64,000 nt of DNA, from assembly GCF_026222555.1 (NCBI RefSeq), contig NZ_CP098511.1:1593501-1657500 (forward strand), read 5' to 3'. Shown one piece after another: positions 18,940-26,245 of this stretch (the first letter of the stretch is position 1; the number at the start of each line of letters is the position of its first letter). Made by a program: the position numbers and the translations under genes. This stretch comes from Aquimarina sp. ERC-38 (GTDB taxonomy: Bacteria > Bacteroidota > Bacteroidia > Flavobacteriales > Flavobacteriaceae). The notes under the pieces were generated by a model. It was not told the origin of the DNA, did no database searches, and saw only the letters and a list, made by a program, of their open reading frames with translations.

Positions 18940-18994
18940 TAAGATTTGCTCTATTGTAGGGTAAACTTCCAAGTGTGTTTTCTTCGTATATAGG

Positions 18995-19258
18995 CTATAG
19001 TAGTAGTTCTTCTAGTTTGAGCATACTGTGCTCTAGTATTAGCTGTAATGTGTCAGTCAGCCATTCTTTGAAATTAATTCCTTGCATTTTATAGCTTTCA
19101 AAAAAAGTAATGTAGTATTACAGCGTTTTGTGCTACCTTGTACGATCCGCAGAAAATATAATTCTTTCTTTCGATTAATATAGGTTGGATTGCATTTTTG
19201 ATCAGGTTTTTATATCGTTCGATGCGTACATTATCAAAGATGACTTTCAGTTTTGGAT
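18995..19258 (-). mobile_element. IS66-family transposase remnant (C-terminal fragment)
   Basis: The minus strand encodes NVRIERYKNLIKNAIQPILI, then ERKNYIFCGSYKVAQNAVIL and HYFF. After a one-base shift it continues ESYKMQGINFKEWLTDTLQL and ends LKLEELLL before a stop. This is the C-terminal end of an IS66 TnpC transposase (compare the family pattern NAIRP, GRKNYLFAGS, CKxxGINPxEWL). It is frameshifted and lacks its front part. The rest of the 711-base stretch 18940-19650 shows no other clear gene. The remnant marks the right side of the AT-rich island. Confidence 0.8.
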
Positions 19259-19650
19259 GTTAATTGATGAAATAAATTTACGCACTACCAATGTGTAGCC
19301 TTCCTTTTTTTATGGCATGAGATGCTGCAAATTTTTTTTGATTCTGACCTGAAATCTCAAAATTCCTTACTAACTTAACATCTGTTATTTTGTGTCATAA
19401 CTTATATTTATTTGCGACAACAAAACTAAGTCGCATAATATACTTTGGACAATGTAGTTGCTTGGTGAGATACCACCAGAACGTCAATAACAACCTTATC
19501 AGTGGTCATGCTTTAGAAAGGGGTTTAGTTCAGTGCATCCATAAAGTTCTCAGTAAACTTTGAATTTAAAATAAAACAGATTCTCTTTAAGTAATTACTT
19601 CTTTGCATTGTATCCCACCTCAAACTTAATTATCGTAGGCTGTTCTTCTA

Positions 19651-20700
19651 TCAAATGTCAGACTTTATAAACTTTATTATTTCAGACACATAATCTTGTT
19701 GGTTTTCAATGTTCATCGAGTGACCTGATTTTTTAATTACCTTTAATTCAGAATTTGGATAAAGTTCCTTATATTCGTGAGCAAATTCCCAATCTAAGTA
19801 ATCACATTCGGGTTTTAATATAAGAACTGGTTTGTCATATTTTTTCATATCGTTTCTTATACTTTCAGGAACATTTTCGTAGGATTGATTTGTGAACATT
19901 GAGCAATACATTCCTGGCCTTCCTACAGGTTTTGAAACTATGGTAGAATCACAGACCATAGCTTTTACAAATTCTTTAGAAATCTTGTGTAAAATCCCAT
20001 CAACTTTATTATCACTTATAAAACTAGTATTTCTACTAACCTTCGCTAAACTTAACCAAATTATTTCTCTAAAACTAAAATCATTTATTTTTGTATTGAT
20101 TTTATTAATTCTCTCATCAATATCTGTTAGTTTATAAATATAATCTGGGGTGTTAAATTTATCATAATTTGTAGAATAGACAGGATGGATTTGACCTGGA
20201 GCTGTTAAAACTAATTTAGTTATTAAATTAGGATTATTAGATACAAAATATGATGCTAAAAAACCTCCCCAAGATTGTCCTACTAATATTACATTAGGCA
20301 CATTCAATTTTTCTAATATTTCTTTTAAATCTTTTGAATGACGATCAACGGTATATTCATCAGGATTTTTAAGCCTTTTAGATAATCCGCACCCTATTTG
20401 GTCATATAAATAAACGTTGTATCCTTGTTTAGATATTTCCCTATATGTTTCAATAGTTGAATTGTCTATATAACCACCCGGACCGCCATGAAGATAGATA
20501 ATTGTCGATTTAATTGATTCGACTTCTGATTTTAGTTGTGTGTACGCAATTTTAGATCCAGTACTTAATTCCCAATATTGAGTAGATTTTCTTGGGGTGT
20601 CATCAAAATCTGATTCAAAGTTTGGAATTAATATCCATATAATTATCCCTATAATTAGGATTAATGGTATATATATCAAAGGTTTTCGTATAATTTTCAT
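19651..20700 (-). CDS. Alpha/beta hydrolase, proline iminopeptidase-like (S33)
   Basis: This 349-residue protein has an N-terminal membrane anchor (LIYIPLILIIGIIIWILI) followed by an alpha/beta hydrolase fold. HGGPGG at residues 71-76 is the S33 proline iminopeptidase signature, and GQSWGG carries the nucleophile Ser143. The acid is probably the Asp in KPECDYLDW and the base the His in KKSGHSMNIE near the end. Enzymes of this family release N-terminal proline or hydrolyse other small substrates. It probably faces the periplasm, tethered by the helix. It lies between the island and the NHLP peptide genes on the minus strand. Proline preference suits the proline-rich cores nearby, but that link is only inferred. 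Confidence 0.85.
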   Translation of the reverse strand: MKIIRKPLIYIPLILIIGIIIWILIPNFESDFDDTPRKSTQYWELSTGSKIAYTQLKSEVESIKSTIIYLHGGPGGYIDNSTIETYREISKQGYNVYLYDQIGCGLSKRLKNPDEYTVDRHSKDLKEILEKLNVPNVILVGQSWGGFLASYFVSNNPNLITKLVLTAPGQIHPVYSTNYDKFNTPDYIYKLTDIDERINKINTKINDFSFREIIWLSLAKVSRNTSFISDNKVDGILHKISKEFVKAMVCDSTIVSKPVGRPGMYCSMFTNQSYENVPESIRNDMKKYDKPVLILKPECDYLDWEFAHEYKELYPNSELKVIKKSGHSMNIENQQDYVSEIIKFIKSDI

Positions 20701-20789
20701 ATTATTTTAAATTTCTTCAAAATAATTGACATAATTTCCATTTTAAATACAATATCTCTTTGAAGTAATCAAAATTACTAAAATTCAAA

Positions 20790-21134
20790 CTAAATATTAA
20801 TATAAAGCTTAATTCCTGTCAAATTATACCCTCTAATTTTAAAATGACTGCAACCAGCAATAAGTTCCAAATCTTCTTCAGTTAGTTCCATATCGAGGTT
20901 TATATCTAAATCTTGAGGATTGGCAATAATGTTAAGATACAATGTAGAAGTGTCAGTTTGATTATTTACCTGGATTTCAGCTCCTTCAAACTTAAATTCT
21001 CTTACAGTTATCTTATAAGTGTGGCAACTGGATCATTTATTAAACTTTGCTTAAACGACTAGTCTTAACATGTTTTGGCATATATTTTTTGCAAGGTTAC
21101 TCTCTACATTTGTTTTTAATTCGATCAAATTCAT
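20790..21134 (-). pseudogene. Decayed NHLP precursor peptide
   Basis: This is a broken copy of a nitrile-hydratase-like-leader precursor. The start MNLIELKTNVESNLAK matches the intact copy at 22598 (MNLVELQKKADSNLQK). In-frame stops and shifts follow in the middle. The last part is open again: VNNQTDTSTLYLN, then DMELTEEDLELIAG, ending with TGIKLYINI before TAG at 20790. The cleavage site reads AGC instead of AGG, so even an intact version would not fit the usual Gly-Gly rule. It lies 68 bases after the glycosyltransferase stop in the same direction and fills most of the 502-base gap 20701-21202. Confidence 0.9.
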
Positions 21135-21202
21135 TTTTTTAATTAAAAAACTAACAATTAGTTTGTTTATAATTTTTATTTTTCCTCAATAAATATGGAA
21201 TG

Positions 21203-22375
21203 TTATGCTAGTACAAATTTTATAACTTCTTCCATTCTAAAATTTGCCATGGTTTTATCTATTTCATTTTTTAGTCTATCCATCATGTTATAATCTGTTA
21301 ATGTATTTTTTTCAAATTTGTTCATCAATTTTTTGAAAATATTCCAGTAATTGGGATTATCATCTGGATGAGGTATGTGACCAGAAACACCAAGTTTCTG
21401 TAACCTTTGTGCAATGTCTTCACGATCGTAACATTGAGTTCCAATTGTAAGAAATGCTGTTTTTGTTATCAATGGGTAATGGTATATTCCAGAGCCACAT
21501 TGATGGATAACTAAATCTGATATTTTACAAATGTAATTCAAAGGCAACAATTTATTATAAAAAACATTATGTTTATACTGTTCGCTTATTTTACAATCAT
21601 TGGTAGTTATTATAGCATAATTACGTTCTGCGAAGTATTCAATATATTTTTCAACAGGTGTTTTGTCGACAGTACCCGTTGTGACAAAGACAATAGGTTT
21701 GCCTTTATTTAATTCAAAAAATATCCCTAACCTAATTAATAGATTCTTCGAAGGTTTATTTTTTATAAATAGAGGACCAGAATAGAAATATGATGGTCTA
21801 TTTTCTATGTTGTCTGGAAGGCACTCAAGAGAGGGTATTCCAGGAATAATCTTCGCTTTGGCACTTTTATATACGCTAAAATTATTTTGATCATCAAACT
21901 TACTATTTTGCAATAACCTGGAAGCAGTTTTTGATGACTCGGCAAATGAAGGTTGTACAGAGTCTGCCTTTTCCATAGAATGAAGATGGTTAGGATTTCT
22001 ATAACTTTTATCAATTGACCTAAAAAATCCTGTCCTTTGAATAGAAATTCTAGGTACATTATTCTTTTCTGCTATAAGAGGGGAAGTAAGTGAACAGTCT
22101 TCTATGATTAAGGTAGGTTTTATTTTTTCGTATGCCTCTTTTTCTTTTTTCATCACATACTCTATGGCTTGTTTTCTATTTTTTAGATGCTTAGTTTTAT
22201 CTCCAAAATAGTCTATGGGTACACAACTCACACCTTTCCTTTTTAAAAAATTTTGTAGGTCATTATGAGCCAAGAAATAGCTGTTCATACTCGTGTTATA
22301 TTTATTATTTAGGGCAAGTAATGGAAGCATATGCGACAAACCTCCAGTAAAATATGGTATATTTAAAATAGTCAT
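21203..22375 (-). CDS. GT1-like glycosyltransferase within the NHLP peptide array
   Basis: This 390-residue protein has the two-domain GT-B layout of UDP-glycosyltransferase (GT1) enzymes. The N-terminal acceptor domain begins MTILNIPYFTGGLSHMLPLL (the GGxxHxxP pattern). The C-terminal donor domain has IVFVTTGTV at its start and DLVIHQCGSGIYHYPLITKT, a form of the HGGxGT/E donor-sugar motif, with QCYDREDIAQRL following. No signal peptide is seen, so it is cytoplasmic. It is on the same strand as the NHLP genes, with intact copies before it and a decayed copy after it. This placement makes it a candidate for sugar modification of a precursor peptide, for example on Ser or Thr of the 22598 core. 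An unrelated acceptor is also possible. Confidence 0.85.
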   Translation of the reverse strand: MTILNIPYFTGGLSHMLPLLALNNKYNTSMNSYFLAHNDLQNFLKRKGVSCVPIDYFGDKTKHLKNRKQAIEYVMKKEKEAYEKIKPTLIIEDCSLTSPLIAEKNNVPRISIQRTGFFRSIDKSYRNPNHLHSMEKADSVQPSFAESSKTASRLLQNSKFDDQNNFSVYKSAKAKIIPGIPSLECLPDNIENRPSYFYSGPLFIKNKPSKNLLIRLGIFFELNKGKPIVFVTTGTVDKTPVEKYIEYFAERNYAIITTNDCKISEQYKHNVFYNKLLPLNYICKISDLVIHQCGSGIYHYPLITKTAFLTIGTQCYDREDIAQRLQKLGVSGHIPHPDDNPNYWNIFKKLMNKFEKNTLTDYNMMDRLKNEIDKTMANFRMEEVIKFVLA

Positions 22376-22545
22376 TTGGATAAAATAAGTTAAACGGTTA
22401 GGGAGCTTTTACGCATTTTTTTCCAACGGTATAGTTGATCAATTCCGATCTTAGTTCTTTACTAAAAACATATATTTATTTTAAAATTGTTATATTATAT
22501 ATAATCAAATCATTCCAGAAGCGTAGTTAATTTCCATTTTATAAG

Positions 22546-22585
22546 CAATGTGTATAAAGCAAGATTATTTGCCTTATACACATTG
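22546..22585. terminator. Hairpin after the last intact NHLP gene
   Basis: Inverted arms CAATGTGTATAA (22546-22557) and TTATACACATTG (22574-22585) with a 16-base loop lie just after the stop of the 22598 peptide gene on the minus strand. It may end or attenuate transcription before the glycosyltransferase. The T-tract is weak, so it could also be an mRNA-stabilising hairpin. Confidence 0.5.
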
Positions 22586-22597
22586 TTTATGTATTTA

Positions 22598-22951
22598 CTA
22601 CCACTCAAGGTGTATATCAATTTCTATCGCACCCCATAAATAACTTCCTTCTATATCAATTACAACGCCACCTGCAATAACTTCCAAATCTTCTTCAGTT
22701 AATTCCATATCGAAATCTGCAACTAACTCTTTTGGATCCGCAGGAATGTTAAGATATAAGGTTGAAGTATCTGTTTGATCATTTACCTGAATTTTTACTC
22801 CCTCAGGATTAAATTCACCCTTTGTAATCCTATTAAGCGTAGCAATAGGATCATTAATTAAACTTTGCTTAAATTCTTCATTTTCCCATGCTTTTGCATA
22901 AATTTTTTGTAAGTTACTGTCTGCTTTCTTTTGCAATTCTACTAAATTCAT
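22598..22951 (-). CDS. NHLP leader precursor peptide, copy 6
   Basis: This is a 117-residue precursor. The 95-residue leader is the most divergent of the intact set (MNLVELQKKADSNLQKIYAK) but keeps AWENEEFKQSLINDP, the region resembling the nitrile hydratase alpha subunit, and ends TEEDLEVIAGG. The C39 transporter should cut after Gly95. The 22-residue core is hydrophobic and acidic, with two Trp, one Tyr, one Ser, one His and no Cys or Pro; it starts VVIDIEGSYLW. It is the closest relative of the decayed copy at 20790 and lies next to the glycosyltransferase, so its core is the best candidate acceptor. The leader is unlike the others, which suggests an older or separately acquired copy. Confidence 0.9.
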   Translation of the reverse strand: MNLVELQKKADSNLQKIYAKAWENEEFKQSLINDPIATLNRITKGEFNPEGVKIQVNDQTDTSTLYLNIPADPKELVADFDMELTEEDLEVIAGGVVIDIEGSYLWGAIEIDIHLEW

Positions 22952-23051
22952 TGTTTCTCAGTTTTAAATATTAATAATTAATTTGTTTATAAATGTTATT
23001 TTAAAATGCAACTAAAAGGTAATGTTGACTTTAAATTATCAAATGAGTCAT

Positions 23052-23190
23052 TTATACAACCAACTCTGTACCTTCAGGTAAATTGAACTTTTCTCCGGTT
23101 AATTTTTCTATTGCTTCAATAGGATTGTAATTCAACTCTGTTTTTAGAGGCTTCACTTTTCCATGCCTTAGTAACGATCTGCCGAAAACA
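23052..23190 (-). pseudogene. NHLP precursor remnant
   Basis: In two frames this stretch encodes QIVTKAWKSEASKNRVELQS and then NPIEAIEKLTGEKFNLPEG with TELVV before a stop. These match the middle of the NHLP leader in the intact neighbours (NPVQAIEALTGEKLNIPEG). A frameshift separates the two pieces, and no cleavage site or core remains. It lies between the copies at 22598 and 23236. Confidence 0.85.
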
Positions 23191-23235
23191 CTATCAACTT
23201 TACCTTTAAAATTTTAACACAATACTAATTAGGTT

Positions 23236-23562
23236 TTATTGAATAATCCAATTCAGTATCGGATGGTCTCTATATCGAAAATCTCTTCCACCTGCAATGA
23301 TCTCTAATTCTTTTTCATTCAATTCAATATCGTCCAAATCTCTTTTGGTTGGAATATTAATGTAAATAAAATGTTTATTTGTTTGATCTTGTACCACTAA
23401 GGTTTTACCTTCCGGGATGTTTAATTTTTTTCCGGTGAGTTTTTCAATTGCTGCAACTGGATTAGCAATCAATTCCTGTTTAAAACTTTCATCTTCCCAG
23501 GATTTTTTGATAATAGTGTTTAGGATTTCTTGTCCTTTTTGTTGTTGTTCTGTAGATGTCAT
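23236..23562 (-). CDS. NHLP leader precursor peptide, copy 5
   Basis: This 108-residue precursor has a 92-residue leader with SWEDESFKQELIANPVAAIE and KLNIPEGKTLVVQDQT, and ends LNEKELEIIAGG. The core RDFRYRDHPILNWIIQ (16 residues) is basic at its start and aromatic, with one Pro and one Trp and no Cys, Ser or Thr. Without Cys, Ser or Thr there is no site for heterocycles, thioethers or O-glycosylation, so this copy may be exported unmodified or be modified on other side chains. It begins MTSTEQQQKG, unlike the MEL-type start of the upstream copies. Confidence 0.92.
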   Translation of the reverse strand: MTSTEQQQKGQEILNTIIKKSWEDESFKQELIANPVAAIEKLTGKKLNIPEGKTLVVQDQTNKHFIYINIPTKRDLDDIELNEKELEIIAGGRDFRYRDHPILNWIIQ

Positions 23563-23705
23563 TTGTTTTTAGTTTATAAAGTTTGCATTCCATTCTATTT
23601 TCCGTAATCTATGAGTGAGCTAGAGAAGTTTTGATAAATTACTTTTCAACTTCGCTCGAAATGACTGGTAAAAGAATAGTATGCTTGCCTCGATTGATGA
23701 ATAAT

Positions 23706-24017
23706 TTATTTTAAAAAATCTCCGAAGACATCATTAAAGATTTCTATTATTGATTTACCCCCCGCAACCGCTTCCAGTTGATCTTCGTTAAGTTCTACAT
23801 CTTCGGCTGGTGCCGTAGGAATATTAATATATACCGTATCTTCTGCGGTTTGATCACGTACTACCAGCGTTTTTCCTTTAGGAATGTTTAACTTTTTACC
23901 AGTTAGGGCTTCAATGGCTGCTACCGGATCAGCGATTAGCTCTTGTTTAAAACTTTCATTTTCCCAGGCTTCATTGATGATCTGTTGGTAGCGTGCTTGC
24001 TCTTTAGATACTTCCAT
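23706..24017 (-). CDS. NHLP leader precursor peptide, copy 4
   Basis: This 103-residue precursor has the 87-residue leader typical of the array (QQIINEAWENESFKQELIAD and ending DQLEAVAGG). The core KSIIEIFNDVFGDFLK is 16 residues long and reads as an amphipathic helix: Ile, Phe, Val and Leu line one face while Lys, Glu, Asn and Asp fall on the other. It has no Cys or Pro and one Ser. The layout resembles small unmodified membrane-active peptides, but its net charge is negative, unlike most antimicrobial peptides. It lies 143 bases before copy 5. Confidence 0.93.
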   Translation of the reverse strand: MEVSKEQARYQQIINEAWENESFKQELIADPVAAIEALTGKKLNIPKGKTLVVRDQTAEDTVYINIPTAPAEDVELNEDQLEAVAGGKSIIEIFNDVFGDFLK

Positions 24018-24045
24018 AATAACTGTTCGTTTTTTGATGAATTAA

Positions 24046-24408
24046 TTACCCAAAAGGAAAGTTGTCCGGAGCTTTTTCGTCAATCCAGATAGTAGGATCC
24101 CATATTTGCGGATCACCAAATTTGATGATAGGTATTTCAATTCCTCCGGCTACGGCTTCTAACTGCTCTTCGCTTAACTCTACATTTGCCGTATCTACTG
24201 CTGCGGGGATATTGATGTATACCGCATTCTCATCCGTTTGATCACGTACCACTAGCGTTTTTCCTTCGGGAATGTTTAACTTTTTACCGGTTAAGGTTTC
24301 AATGGCTTGTATTGGATTTACAAGTAGTTCCTCTTTAAAACTTTCGTTTTCCCAGGCTTCGTTAATAATTTGTTGATACAATTGTTGTTCTCTTGTTAGT
24401 TCCATCAT
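24046..24408 (-). CDS. NHLP leader precursor peptide, copy 3
   Basis: This 120-residue precursor has an 89-residue leader ending LSEEQLEAVAGG and the longest core of the set, 31 residues. The core starts IEIPIIKFGDP and contains five Pro, two Trp and one Thr, with no Cys. Two adjacent ATG codons (24408 and 24405) can serve as start. The stop TAA of the preceding copy (24411-24409) abuts the first ATG with no base between, so translation of the two copies is probably coupled. Confidence 0.93.
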   Translation of the reverse strand: MMELTREQQLYQQIINEAWENESFKEELLVNPIQAIETLTGKKLNIPEGKTLVVRDQTDENAVYINIPAAVDTANVELSEEQLEAVAGGIEIPIIKFGDPQIWDPTIWIDEKAPDNFPFG

Positions 24409-24759
24409 TTAAAATTTTGCAGTGTTAATTTTTTCCCAGGGTAGTGAAGGTCTAGGGTAGAAAATAAGAGGTCTTTTTATTAGCTCATATCCTCCGGCAA
24501 CCGCCTCTAGTTGTTCCTCATTTAACTCTACATCATTATCCTCAACAGGCATTGCTGCTGGAATATTGATATATACCGTATTTTCATCTGTCTGATCTCT
24601 TACTACCAGCGTTTTTCCTTCAGGGATGTTTAACTTTTCACCGGTTAAAGTTTCTATCGCCTGTACCGGATTTTCTAGTAATTCAGCTTTAAAACCTTCG
24701 TTTTCCCAAGCTTCGTTAATAATTTGTTGAAATAACTCTTGTTCTTTTGTAAGTTCCAT
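24409..24759 (-). CDS. NHLP leader precursor peptide, copy 2
   Basis: This 116-residue precursor has a 90-residue leader (MELTKEQELFQQIINEAWEN, ending ELNEEQLEAVAGG). The 26-residue core starts YELIKRPLIFYPRPSLPW and is basic, with four Pro, one Trp, one Ser, one Thr and no Cys. It is the second gene from the array's start, 15 bases after copy 1. Its stop codon directly abuts the start of copy 3. Confidence 0.93.
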   Translation of the reverse strand: MELTKEQELFQQIINEAWENEGFKAELLENPVQAIETLTGEKLNIPEGKTLVVRDQTDENTVYINIPAAMPVEDNDVELNEEQLEAVAGGYELIKRPLIFYPRPSLPWEKINTAKF

Positions 24760-24774
24760 AATATTAGTTTTTAA

Positions 24775-25104
24775 TTACATTTCTGGTGTTGGGTCAAAAG
24801 GGGAAGGGAAATTTGGGATAATCCATTTTGGTATATCATTTCTTCCCCCAGCAACCGCTTCTAATTGTTCTTCACTTAGTTCCGCATCAACAGGTATTGC
24901 TGCCGGGATGTTAATGTATACGGTAGATTCATCCGTCTGATCTCTTACTACCAAGGTTTTTCCTTCAGGGATGTTTAACTTTTCCCCAGTTAAGGCTTCG
25001 ATAGCTTGTACTGGATTTTCTATTAAGTCCTTTTTAAAACTTTCATTTTCCCAGGCTTCGTTAATAATCTGCTGGAACAGTTGTTGTTCTTTAGATAATT
25101 CCAT
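24775..25104 (-). CDS. NHLP leader precursor peptide, copy 1
   Basis: This 109-residue precursor is first in the array. The leader of 87 residues (MELSKEQQLFQQIINEAWEN, then NPVQAIEALTGEKLNIPEGK, ending LSEEQLEAVAGG) is the nitrile-hydratase-like leader known from NHLP/proteusin-type peptides. The core of 22 residues starts RNDIPKWIIPNFPSPF and is rich in proline (six residues), with one Trp, one Ser, one Thr and no Cys. The C39 transporter at 1-602 is expected to cut after Gly87 and export it. The promoter for the array should lie in 25105-25200, but I could not find a convincing TAnnTTTG box there. Confidence 0.94.
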   Translation of the reverse strand: MELSKEQQLFQQIINEAWENESFKKDLIENPVQAIEALTGEKLNIPEGKTLVVRDQTDESTVYINIPAAIPVDAELSEEQLEAVAGGRNDIPKWIIPNFPSPFDPTPEM

Positions 25105-25219
25105 GTAAATAATTTTTGATGATGATGCTACTAACTTTTAGCAGCTTTCTTGATGGTAAAATTAGGTCGTGAAGTATAGATAAAAATGCCAAATACACTG
25201 ACGGAAATACCTTTTTTTA

Positions 25220-25311
25220 GTTGACTAGGCAAAAGGCACTAGGCAGAAGTTTTTTAGTTATTGTGGTTGCTAAGTTATCTTTTACTCGTTATTAAGTTAT
25301 TATGTTACTAG
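25220..25311. repeat. Dispersed CACTAGGCA-type repeat upstream of the NHLP array
   Basis: GTTGACTAGGCAAAAGGCAC and then TAGGCAGAAGTTTTTTAGTT and GTTATTAAGTTATTATGTTA follow the same word order as the tandem repeat at 624-925 and the copy at 4789-4932. It lies in the 652-base gene-free stretch 25105-25756 between the NHLP array and a divergent small gene. A hairpin AAGAATC/GATTCTT at 25358-25374 follows. Confidence 0.7.
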
Positions 25312-25392
25312 GTTTATAAGAATCTTAGACGCAAAGTTTCAAAGCCTCAAAGTACCAAAGAATCTAAGATTCTTAAAATCTATATACTTGTA

Positions 25393-25545
25393 TATCTTTG
25401 CATCTCTACCTCTCTTCTACTTTGTAACTCTACAACTCTACATCTCTGCAACTTTGTAACTTTGCACCTCTGCTACTTTATAACTTTGCATCTCTGTACC
25501 TCTACACCTCTACACCTCTGCAACTTTGTACCTTTTCCCCTCTGC
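25393..25545. repeat. Degenerate pyrimidine-rich simple repeat
   Basis: About 150 bases consist of near-copies of 7-8 base words such as ACTTTGTA, ACCTCTGC, ATCTCTAC and ACCTCTAC, for example CTCTGCAACTTTGTAACTTT. A short purine-rich counterpart (CAAAGTTTCAAAGCCTCAAA) precedes it at about 25333-25352. No reading frame is conserved. The region separates the NHLP genes from the next gene. Confidence 0.8.
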
Positions 25546-25695
25546 TTCAAAAAAACTACGGTCTTATCATACTTGTTAAAAGGGAAATCTTTATTTAGCA
25601 CTTATTTTTAACATTAAGAGAAAAAATTTTTGTTTTTAAGGGATAAAAAACTTAATTTGAGGACAACTTAACCTACAGATTAATGAAAAATTTTA

Positions 25696-25703
25696 TATGT
25701 TTG
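25696..25703 (+). promoter_or_regulatory. Putative -7 box of the 98-residue small gene
   Basis: TATGTTTG fits the Bacteroidota -7 consensus TAnnTTTG, 53 bases before the ATG at 25757. No clear -33 box stands at the expected distance. Confidence 0.4.
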
Positions 25704-25756
25704 CAACAGCTTATTCGCTGATGCTCCGATAGTTTATCAATTATAAGCCCTAAATA

Positions 25757-26053
25757 ATGAACAAACTCGACCACCATAGTTGCTTTTTAAAAAAGATAGA
25801 TGATTTTATCTACATGCTCATGGAAGCAGGTAGTAATAATTCGTTATGCCTTTTTGACCTGAATCATGTCAAAGAGCAATACGTAAAGATCAAAGCATCT
25901 TATCAAAGACATCCTGACTATTTTGACCTGCAGGATTTTGCAAATAACTATGCTTTTTCCTATTATCAGAAAAATAATATTTTGGATTATCAAAATCAAA
26001 CCGATCAAATGGCTACACAAATTGTCGAATATGTGAGCGGACTTGAAACTTAA
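25757..26053 (+). CDS. Small protein of unknown function (98 residues)
   Basis: This protein is not recognised. It is soluble-looking, with no signal peptide or membrane helix, aromatic (many Tyr and Phe) and probably alpha-helical (NNSLCLFDLNHVKEQYVKIK). It is divergent from the NHLP peptide array, so it might serve that locus (for example immunity), or belong to the housekeeping segment that follows. A -7 box precedes it, which supports a real gene. The shortness and lack of a known family leave its role open. Confidence 0.6.
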   Translation: MNKLDHHSCFLKKIDDFIYMLMEAGSNNSLCLFDLNHVKEQYVKIKASYQRHPDYFDLQDFANNYAFSYYQKNNILDYQNQTDQMATQIVEYVSGLET

Positions 26054-26204
26054 TTCGACTTCCTTTTTTAGTAAATGTGTAATAGCGTAACTCTTTGTTG
26101 AGTTGCGCTATTTTAATACTACCTAAGTATAATTCAAGTTACAATCCTAAAAATTGTCGAACACCCCTAAAAAAAACAACCTCAACCAGGCAGTTTTAGT
26201 TTTG

Positions 26205-26212
26205 TACTTTTG
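26205..26212 (+). promoter_or_regulatory. Putative -7 box of the 2-hydroxyacid dehydrogenase gene
   Basis: TACTTTTG fits TAnnTTTG and lies 33 bases before the ATG at 26246. A -33 box is not obvious. Confidence 0.4.
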
Positions 26213-26245
26213 ATTTTAGTTCAGTTTCAAAACTAAAAAAGACGT

